From: Plectrocnemia conspersa
Taxonomy: Eukaryota; Arthropoda; Insecta; Trichoptera; Polycentropodidae
Reading direction: 5' to 3'
Assembly: GCA_009617715.1 (NCBI GenBank)
Contig: VTFK01000068.1
Coordinates: 992,001-1,056,000, forward strand
DNA length: 64,000 nt
Shown: piece after piece, positions 48,393-60,165 of the stretch
Numbering within the stretch: position 1 is the stretch's first letter
Layout of the letters: every line of letters starts with the position of its first letter
Notes under the pieces: model-generated
Told to the model about the DNA's origin: nothing
Seen by the model: the letters and a program-made list of their open reading frames with translations, nothing else
The model's database searches: none
Program-made: the position numbers and the translations under genes

Positions 48393-51300
48393 ATATATAC
48401 TATATTTTTTGTTAAGTTCAATTTAAAAATATAAACTAAATTTAGAATAGCACTTTCGTGCGGAAGTATAAAAAAGTATGATACAAATCTAACCGCACCG
48501 TGCGAATTGTGGTTAAGTCCTGTTAACGCAACGTTGGCAATCCTGTTTTATGTAATAATGGTCCAAAAAAATCGTGTCTAAATCTGATTTAAAAATAAAT
48601 TGAAGTGTCAAATTTAAAAAAAAAATGTATACACATAATAATTCAAGTAGTTTTATTATTATCATTATTATTAATATGTACATAAAACAATGGCTATGAG
48701 TATGATATTACGGAATTACAGGTAGCAAATTGTCAAATTGCCAGATGTTATTTATTCAATTTGGCCATAATAATAAGATTGTCGTCTCGCTAAAATAAAA
48801 AATTAGCGAGAATAGAATTGGCACTAACTGAACGGTAGAAAATATTGTTTAAAGATCTAATTTAAAAATACATTGAAATAACATACTATATATATTTCAG
48901 TTTTTGTGTAGCATATTATATAGGCGAATGAATTATATTTTAATAATGGTTCCATTTTTAATTTATCTTGAGCGTCTATGGAAATTTTAAATACGTCAGA
49001 GTTTTACTTTTTAGTCTATTAATTTATATTGAGGAAAAATTTGGGGATTGAATAATTATATTATTTTTGTGTATATTTTTTATATAACAATTATAACAAT
49101 TATTAAAATAAAACTTAAGTTAGAATGGAAAATAATAAATTGTGTTATTGTGTTATGTTACTTTCGTTATTGACTGTAATTTAAATCTTACAAGAAAATT
49201 ATAGTAGTATAAAAATATTCATTTAAATAAGATTTATACATATAATTAAATTATACAGTATTATTAACATTATTTTGAAAATAATTGATAATAACATGAA
49301 GAACCTAATATCAAACAAAAAATGGGCTACAATAATAAAAATTGATGATGTCAAAGATTCGCCGAATTCTATATCCCTCTATATTTATGTGAGATGTAAT
49401 AAATAGCTTAACCCCAACATTGACGAACCTGAAAAAATGCCCAAAGATATATAAAAAAATCGCATGGGTAATTACAATAACGTAGACAGAATAAATATTT
49501 ACTTAACATTGTACAAAACAGTATGTACTCAATGTTTGCCATCATCGTTCGCTAATTAGACTGAACAATTAGTTGATTTTTTTTAAATACTATGCAAACG
49601 TTGAAATTTGGAATGAGGAGTTTAGTAGTTGTTATATAGTAGTAAATTCTAATTTAAATAAATTTGATATGTCATGGGCGTGAAAATATTGCTTTAGCGC
49701 ATAGAAGTTTACCTGATTCAAGAAATTTAAAATGAAATTTATAAAAAAATACTTTTCTGAAATTTTTCGAAAATTAAAATGACGATATATAAAAATGAAA
49801 AACAAACAAAACAGCTGACATTAGCGTGAAATTGTATATGCAAATCGAATTATATTACGCTAGTGGCTAAAAGAAGTGCTAAATTTTTCTACAGTTTTTT
49901 TTAACTACTTGTTTATCGTTCAATATATAAACAACCGCGATGAGTTTTGAGTCAATATTTATACCTTCGCGAAGCAGCACGTGTATTATTTCAGACTTTT
50001 CTCTTGTTAGAATTTCGGTATTTCCACCTCAGTGTCGATTTTCCCGCGACGAATGTACATTGACTTCGGATAAACCAACAATACCGGTTTGACCCGGCCC
50101 CTCTCTGTCTGTTGGCTTATAGCAATTTATTGCATATATTTACATTGATCGATCGAGATCGGTCAAAACGCAAGGAGGTGTGTCACATGCGATAAACCTG
50201 AGTACGATACTGGAAAATCATAACGGTTCATGGCCAACGGGTGACGCGCTTAGGCCGCTTTCGATATTATATTATAAACGTGCGTACGCGTGCACGTTTT
50301 CCATACTAGATCCAGATTCCATAGTGACGTCACGCGATACGCAACTTTATGACGTTTGGTCTAAACCCCGATGCGTGTTTTGAGATCGATTTCAATTTTT
50401 TTGTGTGTTTTTAAATAATTGTAACGTTAAGCAATAAACACGCCTATTTTTTTTATTGAAGCTGCATTTCGGCGAATCATTTGACACGGCTAATTTTTTT
50501 TATCTTTGGCAACATTGGGATATTTTATTTCATCATTTTTATAATGTATGGTAACATATTAAATTTACATACAATTCAATACTGTATTACTGTTAGCTTG
50601 TAATAATTACAATATAGAATAAATAACGAGTTGCTATTTTTTTTATTTATTTATAAGAAACAGATCATTATGACTTGCCAGGTTTCCTCAATTTGATGAT
50701 ATATATACATATTAATCACACACGCACGTGTGTGAATAAAAATGTGTAAAATAAAATAAAAATTATATCAGCTCCATATATCAACTGCCAAAAACATTGT
50801 GGCTGACAAGCGCGTTGAGAAGCTGAATGGCTTGCGTAAGAGGGGCGTTTTCGAGCGCTAAAAGAATAAGGGTCGCGATCGTGGTAACAGTGATTACAGC
50901 AAATACTGAATTTTATATTGCAACTTTTGTGTAAAGTGTCAGATATAAATTCACAAACAAATTTTACAATACTTACATTTTTCTGATAAATCATAAATAC
51001 ATTCAAACGCTGACCGTCTATTTAATGTACAACGTGTATGTAATTGACTATTTTTAAAAACATTTAAAAATAATTTTAATCTTGGACAAAACATATCAAT
51101 CGACGAGGGGATGATATCGTAGCGAAAAAAATTAAAAACTCGTAAATTTACAACCAGATTAATATTTCCAAATATGGCCCGTCAGAATAGTTTGCGATTA
51201 TGTTAAATTGTATTCTGGAATAAGCCAAAAAACCTGTGATAGATTTAATGAACAAGTAACTAATTTTATCCCAACGCTCCTGGCAAAAAAAACTAAAACG

Positions 51301-52494
51301 CAAATACAGGTACTAATATGACTGAGAAATTTCCCTTGAATCATAACCAACAAGAAGTACTTCGCCTTGCTGTGATCCTGACAATGGAGTCCTATTCAAA
51401 GACGCTGCGCACTAGCGTAAAGTACAGAACACAAATCGCCAATAAGTTGTTAAAGTGATAATATTAAAGTCTAAATGTATTCTTAAATCCTAGATCAAAA
51501 CATCTCCGGTTAAAACATTTCCGTCAAAACTATATGGGAATTTCGCCTATCAAGAAGTTAGCAATTCTGGATAGTAGACTATAGACAGCAAATCCGCATT
51601 TGCGCGAGTTATTTTGTTGCGCCATGTATGTCATATAAAATATATTTATATTGATAATGAGATAAACAATTCATGAATAATTTAAGAAAATACATAATAA
51701 GTAATGTTAAGTTGATATATATATTAAATTAATTAGTAGCTATAATATAATTCATTCTTCATACACACATGATACAGCTAAATATACAAAATAGTAAAAT
51801 CAATATTATTCTAAATAATAATATTAAATATAATAAGTAATATATAGTTGCTTAAATTATATGCTAAAAGGTAGTCAGGTATTTTTGTTTGTTTGTTTTG
51901 AAAATTTTACTTCCCTTTGTATTATTTTAACTATGAAAATAGTATATAGATTTCCTACTTCCAAGTATAATTTTGTGTTTTCAATCGTCTATTTTTAAAT
52001 TTTCCCTTTTAATAATTTTCAGTTTAATAGCAAATATTTACGTAAATCGGCAACATAAAGGTGAACATATTTTCCTTCCATTCCTAAATTCCTAAAATAG
52101 CAAAAAATAATCGTTCAACAACCGCGATTGCGATTAACCGCGCAAGGCCGTTCTGGGAAAATCGTATTCAATCAGTAGAATAATCATAATTACCGACAGA
52201 TTGTCCGTTATTTCCCGATAGATTAACTTGGAGTTCCCTAGATGAAAAAAACGTTAAAATTACTTATAATATAGCGTTATAATGTTACGTATGTACGAAA
52301 AAACCTATAATGTAAACATGTATTAGGGCATGTTAACTTATGGGTTTTTACCGAAATTTAATTTTGGTAAAATAATAATTTGGTAAAATAATAATATATG
52401 TATTTACTGTAAACCTTCCCTTGCAACATGAAAGCCGTTAACCCAATGCGTTATAACGGGGTAAGCACAATCAACCGTTACCAAGTAAGTAGTG
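48393..52494. other. Gene-free stretch with GC-elevated islands
   Basis: Mostly AT-rich. Two islands stand out: 50000-50385 (contains TGACGTCA near 50325) and 50780-50890 (discussed as a candidate exon). No gene can be supported. Confidence 0.4.
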
Positions 52495-54146
52495 TTCTTC
52501 TGGACCTGATTTAATTCCCGATTTTATTTTGAAGGGTTGCGAAGTAAGTCTCGCTGCTCCTCTAAAATGTATTTATGATCTGATTCTCAAAACATCATCA
52601 TTTCCTGATCTATAGAAATGCACAAAAGTCACCCCTATTCATAAAAGGGTGACAAATTATATATAAAGAATTATAGACCAGTAGCAGTGTTGTCAGCTCC
52701 TGCTAAATTATTTGAAATAATTATTCATAAATATCTTTACAATCACTTTCAGCAAGTTTTATTAGACCAACAGCACGGGTTTCGTCCTGCCCGTTCCACT
52801 GTTACTAATCTTCTGTCGTTCACCAAAACGGTGACAACTTCTCTCGATGCCGGAATTCAAGTAGACGTCGTGTATACAGATTTTGAGAAAGCCTTTGACA
52901 AAGTTTGTCATACGTTATTATTAAAAAAATTGTCGAACCTCGGTTGCTCAGATAATTTAACTCGGTTATTTTCGAGTTATTTAAGCAATCGTAGACATTT
53001 TGTAACCTATGGTGGCCGATTGTCAAAGGAATATTTTACCCCTTCGGGGGTTCCTCAAGGATCCAATCTGGGACCTCTGCTTTTTGTGTTATTTATTAAT
53101 GACATAAATACAGCAATTAAAAAATTCAAGTTTTCTTCTGTACGCAGATGATTTAAAATTATATAAATGCATTCGATCTGTTGCGGACTCCTTCTCTCTA
53201 TAAAGTGATTTAGACTCTCTGTGGAGATGGGCTTCCGTTAACCGTCTGCCCTTTAGTGTCGGAAAGTGCCATACTGTGTCATTTTCTCGATCCCGTTCGC
53301 CATCAGCTTATTTCTACCATCTCGGTGGTAACATTTTGACTAGAGAAACTTCCATTAAAGATCTCGGAATCACTTTCGAGAGCAAATGGAGGTTCTCTCT
53401 ACACATACACGAAGTCTGTAATAAATCTTCCAAGATGCTCGGCTTTGTTATGAGGAATGCCTTTCACTTTGACGATCCGTCAGTTATTCGCATCCTCTAT
53501 GACACCTTAGTTCGTAGCATTCTTGAATCGGGATCTATAATTTGGAATCCCCGAATAGCCAAATATTCCCTTTTAGTGGAAAAAATCATAAAAGGTATTT
53601 AAGATACCTTTACAAAAGGACATTTGGTTATTATCCGTACTTATATCCCAGCGCCTTTCTTTTAGGGGCGTTGGGATATGATTCGCTGAATTCTCGCAGA
53701 AAGCTGTATGTCGCTAAGCATTTTTTCAAACTACTAAAAGGTGCTGTCGACAATCCAGCTATTCTCGAGGAATTCCAGTTTTGGGTTCCGGAACATTTTC
53801 GAGAATCACGATCGAGACCTCTTTTGATGGCAGTTAGGGCTAGGACATCCGCACTTGCCGACTCGCCTATGGCTGTGGCCATACGGCTCCTTAATACGCT
53901 TGCATTACATATTGACCTGTTTAATGTTAGCTACAAGGAGCTGATCCAGTTTGTCTCATTTAATTTTGATATTTTATAATTTTTTTGTTATGTTTATTAT
54001 TTTTAAGTATTGTTCTATTTATGTATATATACGTTTTTTTTTGTTTTATAAATTTAAAATTTGTTTTCGACCATCGTGGCGCATTGGGGTAACCTGTTAG
54101 GCCACGATGGTCTTAATTTAATCTAAAAAATAAAAAAATATCAAAG
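52495..54146 (+). mobile_element. Jockey-type non-LTR retrotransposon, 5'-truncated and inactive
   Basis: Reverse transcriptase motifs appear in order: DQQHGFRPARSTVTNLLSF, VDVVYTDFEKAFDKVCH, GVPQGSNLGPLLFVLFIND and YADDLKLY. A C-terminal region with LGYDSLNSRRKLYVAKHFFK follows, typical of Jockey-like elements. Lesions: an extra T in the run 53131-53134 just before YADD, an in-frame TAA at 53201, and a one-base loss near 53588. The 5' part (52495-52686) has further stops, and the endonuclease domain is absent. The 3' end carries a stem-loop (54069-54112) and an A-rich tail (54122-54146). Confidence 0.9.
54069..54112 (+). repeat. Stem-loop in the LINE 3' UTR
   Basis: GACCATCGTGGC (54069-54080) and GCCACGATGGTC (54101-54112) form a perfect 12-bp stem with a 20-nt loop, close to the A-rich end. 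In some LINEs 3' stem-loops are recognised by the reverse transcriptase; that role here is inference. Confidence 0.85.
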
Positions 54147-54357
54147 TCTGTAAATCAGTAGACGTCTCTATACACGACCTAGCTCAATTTTATTGTAATT
54201 ATTAATCCGTGGAAAAACAAGGAAAAATTAATTTGTGATTATAATTATGTATATACATTGCCTCGCATAACACGGTTTTATATAGCACGGTTTATTAATT
54301 ATCGCTAATTCCGATCACACAATATTAAATTGGAAAAACAAAAAGCATTAGGGTCCA

Positions 54358-54425
54358 TATGGGATTCGAACCCCAGTCTTTCGGTTATTAGTCACTGATC
54401 TTTAGTATATCGTGCTAGTTAACAT
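54358..54425 (-). repeat. tRNA-derived SINE head
   Basis: On the minus strand CTAGCACGATATACTAAAGA (A-box region) precedes GGGGTTCGAATCCCATATGG, a perfect polymerase III B box. It is in the opposite orientation to the SINE at 55430. Confidence 0.7.
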
Positions 54426-55429
54426 AACAAGAGAATGAAAATTGTAAAAGTTAGGACATTCGAAATAAATATCGAGAACTAATATTAAAATTAAAAATAA
54501 AATCAACAGTAAAAATATAAAAAACAGCTTAATGATAGCATAAAGAACACATGTTGATAAAATATACATTCCAATAACCAATTGTGACATAAACATTTTT
54601 TCCAGATCAACTAGTAGTATTTCGATCTAAACAGAAAAATCCATTGTCGGCACTTTTATCCTCGTGTTTGCCCAATGACTTCGTATGTTTCAATTCTTCC
54701 CACTTCAAATTGATGTGAAAATAATCAAATATTTTTTAACTTTGTTTAATAAAATTATCTAAAGCATTATAAAGAAAGTAAGCATACCAAATAAGTATAT
54801 AATTATGATCAAAGTCAGTTCTTTTATAACTTTTGTAACGATTAAAAATAATTGATTAATAATGCTTATTGTGAATGTACTTTATAGAAAGTGGGTACTT
54901 TTGAAGGCAATGTTCCACTCCTTTTATTTATTTTAGTATGTATAAAAAAAGGCAAAAGAAACTATACCTGAAATACATACTTTTCAAACAACTAGTTTAG
55001 TTCGGTAATTTGTAATTTGATGTCAGTTTTTTTTTTATATATTTATTTTTAGGAGAGCGGACCCCAGAAAATTGTCGCGTCTTCCCCTTGCTCTCGGCAG
55101 GCCTGTATAGTGGTGAGGCAGATATACCTTTAATTGTTTACAATATTCTTACATGTATTTTAAGGCTGTTATTGCCGCTTGATCTACCGTCCATTATTTA
55201 TACTAATTAGACCATAATGCGTCAATTGACTTCGCGGTTCGAATCAACATCTTGAAGTAGCGATTTTTATATATAATTTCTACAAGATTTTCCATATATT
55301 TTGTAGAAACCATGTAAAATGTGTGGTATTCTCCTAATATTCCAATCATTAGAAAGTCATTATTATATTTTCGGCAACCAAACAATGCTCCTATTTTTTA
55401 GATTTAAAATAAATAAGTTCTGTATTTAT
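54426..55429. other. Gene-free stretch between two SINE copies
   Basis: AT-rich. A GGCAACCAAACAATG phrase at about 55373-55387 looks like a piggyBac-MITE right end, without its partner. Confidence 0.4.
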
Positions 55430-55620
55430 AACTAGCACAGTGATAAGTCGGTAAATAATACCTGGGTTCGAATCCCATACGACACTAGTGTTTATCAATT
55501 TCTATCGTGTCTGGGAGAACGGAATTAGTGATTAATATATAATAATAATTCTGATCAACTAACACAAATTATATTTTCTCGCGGTGATTCGTGCATAATT
55601 ATATCTATTGGTTGTAAGCT
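55430..55620 (+). repeat. tRNA-derived SINE with head and body
   Basis: ACTAGCACAGTGATAAGTCGG (A-box region) is followed by CTGGGTTCGAATCCCATACG (B box GGTTCGAATCC). The body TTTCTATCGTGTCTGGGAGA and ACGGAATTAGTGATTAATAT comes next. The body recurs at 8155 and 31228, which makes this the reference copy in the window. Confidence 0.75.
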
Positions 55621-55879
55621 AATATAATAATTTTTAATTATTAAAATACTTGTAACTAAATTCTAGATTAAATTTTGTGCCTCACTACTAATTAATAATT
55701 GCTAATTGTGTTTAATCTTTTGTAACACATTGGGCATTTCACGTAGCAACAGAAGATTCACAATAATATGCTGATAGTATATATAATCCGTTTCTATTGG
55801 AAGCTTATAAACAAACCCTGACCATGATGATTTAAAAATTCAATGTGAACAACCTCTTAGATCAAGATTCATTAACCTA

Positions 55880-56270
55880 CCGCAAGGTGTGAGTCATGAG
55901 CGCGTGCACAAATTGTTTACAAGATGCGTTGTGATATAACTAAATCGCACGTGATGTAATCGACGTGAACCAGTTTACATAACCAGCCGTGACTGGGATG
56001 ATTCATTTCGCCCGCCCAAAGGAAAAGGAAGCTGACGAATGACTGTCGTTCACCTCTCCAGGTAGGAACCGATGCCTTGGGGGTAGCTGCCTGATGGATA
56101 CGTCATCAGGAATGCACGAGGAATGCCATTGTTGATGCAGACGATGCTCAGACGCCGGACATGATATCGAAGATTTGGTCCAGATTCTCCGAAATTTTTA
56201 TGGGCGAATCACCTCCTACTTGCCAAGTATCTATCTGGGTTGTTAAAACAGGTTCGTACAGAAAGCTCAC
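55880..56270. other. GC-elevated island with overlapping open stretches
   Basis: About 400 bp near 50% GC in strongly AT-rich DNA. On the minus strand one frame reads TWQVGGDSPIKISENLDQIF then DIMSGV and a stop. A second, shifted frame reads RRLSIVCINNGIPRAFLMTY then PSGSYPQGIGSYLER before a GTGAAC donor-like site. The plus strand has GRNRCLGGSCLMDTSSGMHE then ECHC. I recognise none of these. It may be exon(s), a decayed gene, or conserved regulatory DNA. Confidence 0.3.
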
Positions 56271-56713
56271 GGTATTTCATTCATGCTCATGACGCGCATC
56301 GATGCACATTTAACGTAAATGTAATGAACGTGACGAGTTGTAGTGATACAATCGTCTCATTATGCAACGATTATAACTATATCTATTTATAAACGGTAAA
56401 CGTATTCATGCGTTCACGTTCATTCATGCTAATTAGCAAATGATATTTTTTTTAAATTTCAGAATTTCTGAAATGCGTCACATAGTATTTGAGCAAATCG
56501 GCGGATTTAAGTGTAAATATTAGCACTTTTGGGTGAAAGTTACTTGCTAATACTACTTTGGTCCCATTATTCTATACATGTTATGAAAATCGTTTTAAGA
56601 AAAATTGTAAACTTCATTGGCAGTGAAATAATATTGGTACTTGCCACTTGAATGTACTTGAATGTAAACGCCACGTTCAGAAACCAATGGTTATGAACTT
56701 GGGAAAATGAAAA

Positions 56714-56916
56714 TGGGAAAGCTCGTTCCGAGCGTTCCCACTGCAACGGCGCCGACACGATTTTATTGCTTTTGACGTGAATTTTTGCCTTCTGTAAAGT
56801 GATATTTGATTTTTCACCCTCCTTTTGACCAAAATTCAGTTTGAATTCCCTTTAACCAATACTCTTATATCGGAAGTCCGTAGTAATATTGATAAGAATA
56901 GCTTTCATATTTTTTT
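56714..56916 (+). repeat. Composite repeat, half-palindrome plus head block
   Basis: It starts at the palindrome centre (GAAAGCTCGTTCCGAGCGTT), continues with CCACTGCAACGGCGCCGACA and TTGCTTTTGACGTGAATTT, then the head block (GACCAAAATTCAGTTTGAAT, CGGAAGTCCGTAGTAATATT). Only the right arm of the palindrome is present. Confidence 0.72.
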
Positions 56917-57220
56917 CAGTTCACAGTAACGTCTAAATACCATATCTCACATATGTTGGAATAAACTGGTCCACTGAATGAGGTAAAAACTCACAATATA
57001 TTAAAAAACGCTGGGAAATGACTAAGTGTATCGTAAATTTAAATTTTCAATTAGCGAGTAAACTTGATAATGTGGAGTTTTGTCCATATCATAATTAAGT
57101 CAATACTAAAACGTGTGAGTTAATTCATCCAGGGGGAAATTGGATCACCTTTTTTTGCGAGTAAACTCGTTCATTAAACGGGTAGAAAAGGGCTTTTTAT
57201 AAGAACACATTTTAATAATT

Positions 57221-57335
57221 TTAACCCATTGGCTTTCGAAGTCCGATATATTGACTTTTGCTTCTTTGGCGAGAATTATCCGATAACGTTATAGAATGAA
57301 AGATACACTTCAATGGACTCTAGGTTGGAAATATA
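57221..57335 (+). mobile_element. piggyBac-like MITE, copy F (right end lost)
   Basis: TTAACCCATTGGCTTTCGAA then GTCCGATATATTGACTTTTG matches the family's left end. The right end cannot be recognised. Confidence 0.6.
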
Positions 57336-59030
57336 ATCCGAAAAAATTGGACGATTCCAGGAAATCGGGACTGGTTCTGTGAGTAGAAAAAATGTTCAAT
57401 AATTTTTATTTTATACATAATGTTATACGGTTGACGAATCATTATGTGAATATAAAATAATTTTATATTCAATAATAAAATAAATTAAAATGTTATTTAA
57501 TATCATTATTGAGTTTTATTTTATTTTTTAATTATTTTTTATTCTCAAAATGATTTGTAATAATGAAATTATTTATTTATCTGGTGTTATTATAATTGCG
57601 TTTATTACCTGTGAGCATCTGGCGATCCTGCACGTCACAAGTGCAGGTGTATGGAACATTTAAAATTGTTCAGATTGTTCGATTGCTCTTGATACAAAAT
57701 CAATCTAAAAAATTTAGGGATTATGTTAGTCTGGGATTACTAGATTTAATTCTCTAACTTTTGGATACCGTATTGAAATAAAGTTAAAATAAATAAATAA
57801 AAATCGGAAATATTTTTACTAGTGTAAAACTTCCACTGAATCAACTTAAAAATATATTGAAAGTACTTTTAAGGATATCGGAAACGATTGTTTATCTTAT
57901 TGCATTTTTGCTTACTTAACAATAAATGATGGGGATATTCCAAATATTGATGCTGTTTGTCATACGTATTAATCATATATGAAAATTGCGGTCAAATATT
58001 AAAGTTTTATTAATTTCCTTGGGTCGTACTTCAAACGTGATTAACTTCACTGCGTTAAATTTTTAATAATCGATGAATCGATCTGAATAATTTGTGCTTA
58101 ATTATCGCATCTAATGGGACATTTACTAATGATCGCTTAAATAATCACGTCACGAGCTGTGTTTTTTTAATGATTCTATAACGAGACTATTTTTGAAACA
58201 TTAAATAAAAGAGTAACTAATTATTTAAAAATATATATTTTGAATATAATGTAGATCGATATAAATGGGGATGTTTTCCTTCCCGTTTAAACGTATATAT
58301 GGATAAAAACTTGCATAGACTGATTTATGCGAATTCTTAAAATTAAAAATCTTTTGTTGTTGGCTTTCGTTCGGAGAAAATGCATTTGAGAACAATTAAA
58401 TTTCTTAAGGGCGTTTTAGATCAGAGGAAGCTGCTGTCCGAACTTAAAATATGGGTCTGGGTGCTGTGTCGTCTTTGTTTTATATTATTTTCAAAGAAAA
58501 TTGATTATAAATTATACGCACAAGGTAGTCCAAAATGTATTAATTTATTAAATATTATATCGAACATAGTGAAATGATTCATTCATTCATTGACCGCAAG
58601 GATAAACGATTAATATTCAAGGCAATGCATATTTAGAACACAATTTATTTTTCGCCGACAGGACATTGTGTCAAAACAATGATTGTAATTATTATTAATC
58701 CCATACCTAATTCTCGGACACGTTTCCCATTTATTTGCATAATGGGAAAGGGATTTTTTTATAAAGGTGTGCTCGATGGTAATTTAATCGTCATGGCCGT
58801 TTTTAACGGTTTTACGACTATTTTAATTGTCAATTTCTTAGGTTATGTAAATAATGTAAAATTATTTATAGATACAAAGAATATAATAAAATATCTTACA
58901 TTTTAAATATATAAAGCACATATAAAATTATAAAACTAATATGTAATAATTAAATAATAAAATATATTTTGTTCTAGTATTATTTTTTCACGTAAAAACG
59001 GCCATAAAACAAAATATTTAACCTTTACCC
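57336..59030. other. Gene-free stretch
   Basis: AT-rich. A small inverted CTGCAC / GTGCAG pair at about 57630-57648 is the only structure noted. Confidence 0.4.
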
Positions 59031-59116
59031 TTTGATTTTAATTTTTAACCTTTAGCCTTTTGACTTTTTATCAAAATCAATCAGCTACTCTGATTAAATT
59101 TTGTGGCAAAATATTA

Positions 59117-59143
59117 TAATATATATATATATATATATATATT
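59117..59143. repeat. (TA)n microsatellite
   Basis: About 13 uninterrupted AT/TA dinucleotides. Confidence 0.9.
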
Positions 59144-59185
59144 GATAAAATAAGTTAGAATCGTCAATAGACTTGTATGTAGTAG

Positions 59186-59396
59186 GTCGGCAAACTATTT
59201 TACTCGCGTACCCCTTAAACGAGAAAAACATAGTGCGTACCTTAATATAAACATATGTTTGTAAATAATCGAATTTAACTTAAATATTTGCACCTCAGTT
59301 GTCAATTTTTTGTTTCTTTGCTGTTTACGATAATGCTATTGACAGTTGGCATACCCCCAAGTATCTGGGGTACGCCTACCTAACTTTGGAAACCAC
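59186..59396. mobile_element. Non-autonomous hAT-like element with perfect 8-bp duplication
   Basis: Flanked by TGTAGTAG at 59178-59185 and 59397-59404. Ends GTCGGCAAACTATTT and (complement of the right end) GTGGTTTCCAAAGTTA are imperfect inverted repeats. Sub-terminal GCGTACCCC occurs in inverted form at both sides. It is 211 bp and non-coding. Confidence 0.85.
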
Positions 59397-59994
59397 TGTA
59401 GTAGTCTACCTGATTTAAAAAAACTTCATCATTTTTTAAATTTAAAAATAAAATTTTTGGTTTTTTATTTTTTATTTTTGGGCCACTGTATCTGACAAAA
59501 CAAAAATATTTGGCCGAACCAAATATATCATTGACGGCGTTTCTGAAAAAAATAATAATGTTTTTGTTAGAATGACTCATTTTTAAAATAAAATTAGGAC
59601 GAAAATACGTATGTGGACAAAGGTCTATAAAAGGGCAATATTAAAACGTTGAATTTTAAGCTATACGAAAATAATAAATTTTCTAGGAAATCAAACTAAA
59701 CATTTTTTATGACGCTTAATCTGCAATCAAAAACCGCAATATAATAGGTGATATAATTGTGAATTCGATATGAAGTATATTACATAATCCTCTTTTCGTA
59801 TGCTTAACAAAAGCAAGCGGAAAATCTAATTGGATATTTCCATATTTTATTAGTTGTTTTCTACAATCTACACGATTCTTTCAAGATTTAACAATATTGT
59901 CAAACGTTGACTATTATGGTATCGTAACAAGTAGCGACTAATGAAAATTGAAGTAGGGGATGATGTCTGAATAAAATTAAATGATTTAAAAAAA

Positions 59995-60165
59995 TATTTT
60001 TAACCTTTAGCCCATTGACTCTTTTTCAATACTATTTATGTCAAAATACATATATTGATAAAATACGTGAAAATGGTCAATAGACTTGTATTTAGTACAT
60101 TAATTAAAAATTTTAAAATTCAAATTTTGGTTTGTAATTTCTGGGCCACTATATCTGACCATTCA
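59995..60165 (+). repeat. Second copy of the 59.0-kb repeat, uninterrupted
   Basis: It contains TTTTTAACCTTTAGCCCATT, TTGATAAAATACGTGAAAAT, GTCAATAGACTTGTATTTAG and TTTCTGGGCCACTATATCTG in the same order as the copy at 59031-59500 but without the MITE. It serves as a paralogous empty site. Confidence 0.65.

Larger units (their letters stand above)
59031..59500 (+). repeat. Dispersed repeat interrupted by a hAT MITE
   Basis: Sequence left of 59186 (TTAACCTTTAGCC, GATAAAATAAGTTAGAA, CAATAGACTTGTATGTAG) and right of 59404 (TTTTTATTTTTGGGCCACTG, TATCTGACAAAAC) matches one uninterrupted stretch at 59995-60165. Confidence 0.65.

Noticed and set aside
50180..50383. 67-codon plus-strand frame in a GC-rich patch
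   Set aside because: No motif, no splice context, and CRE-like and TATA-like sites inside it suggest regulatory DNA rather than coding.
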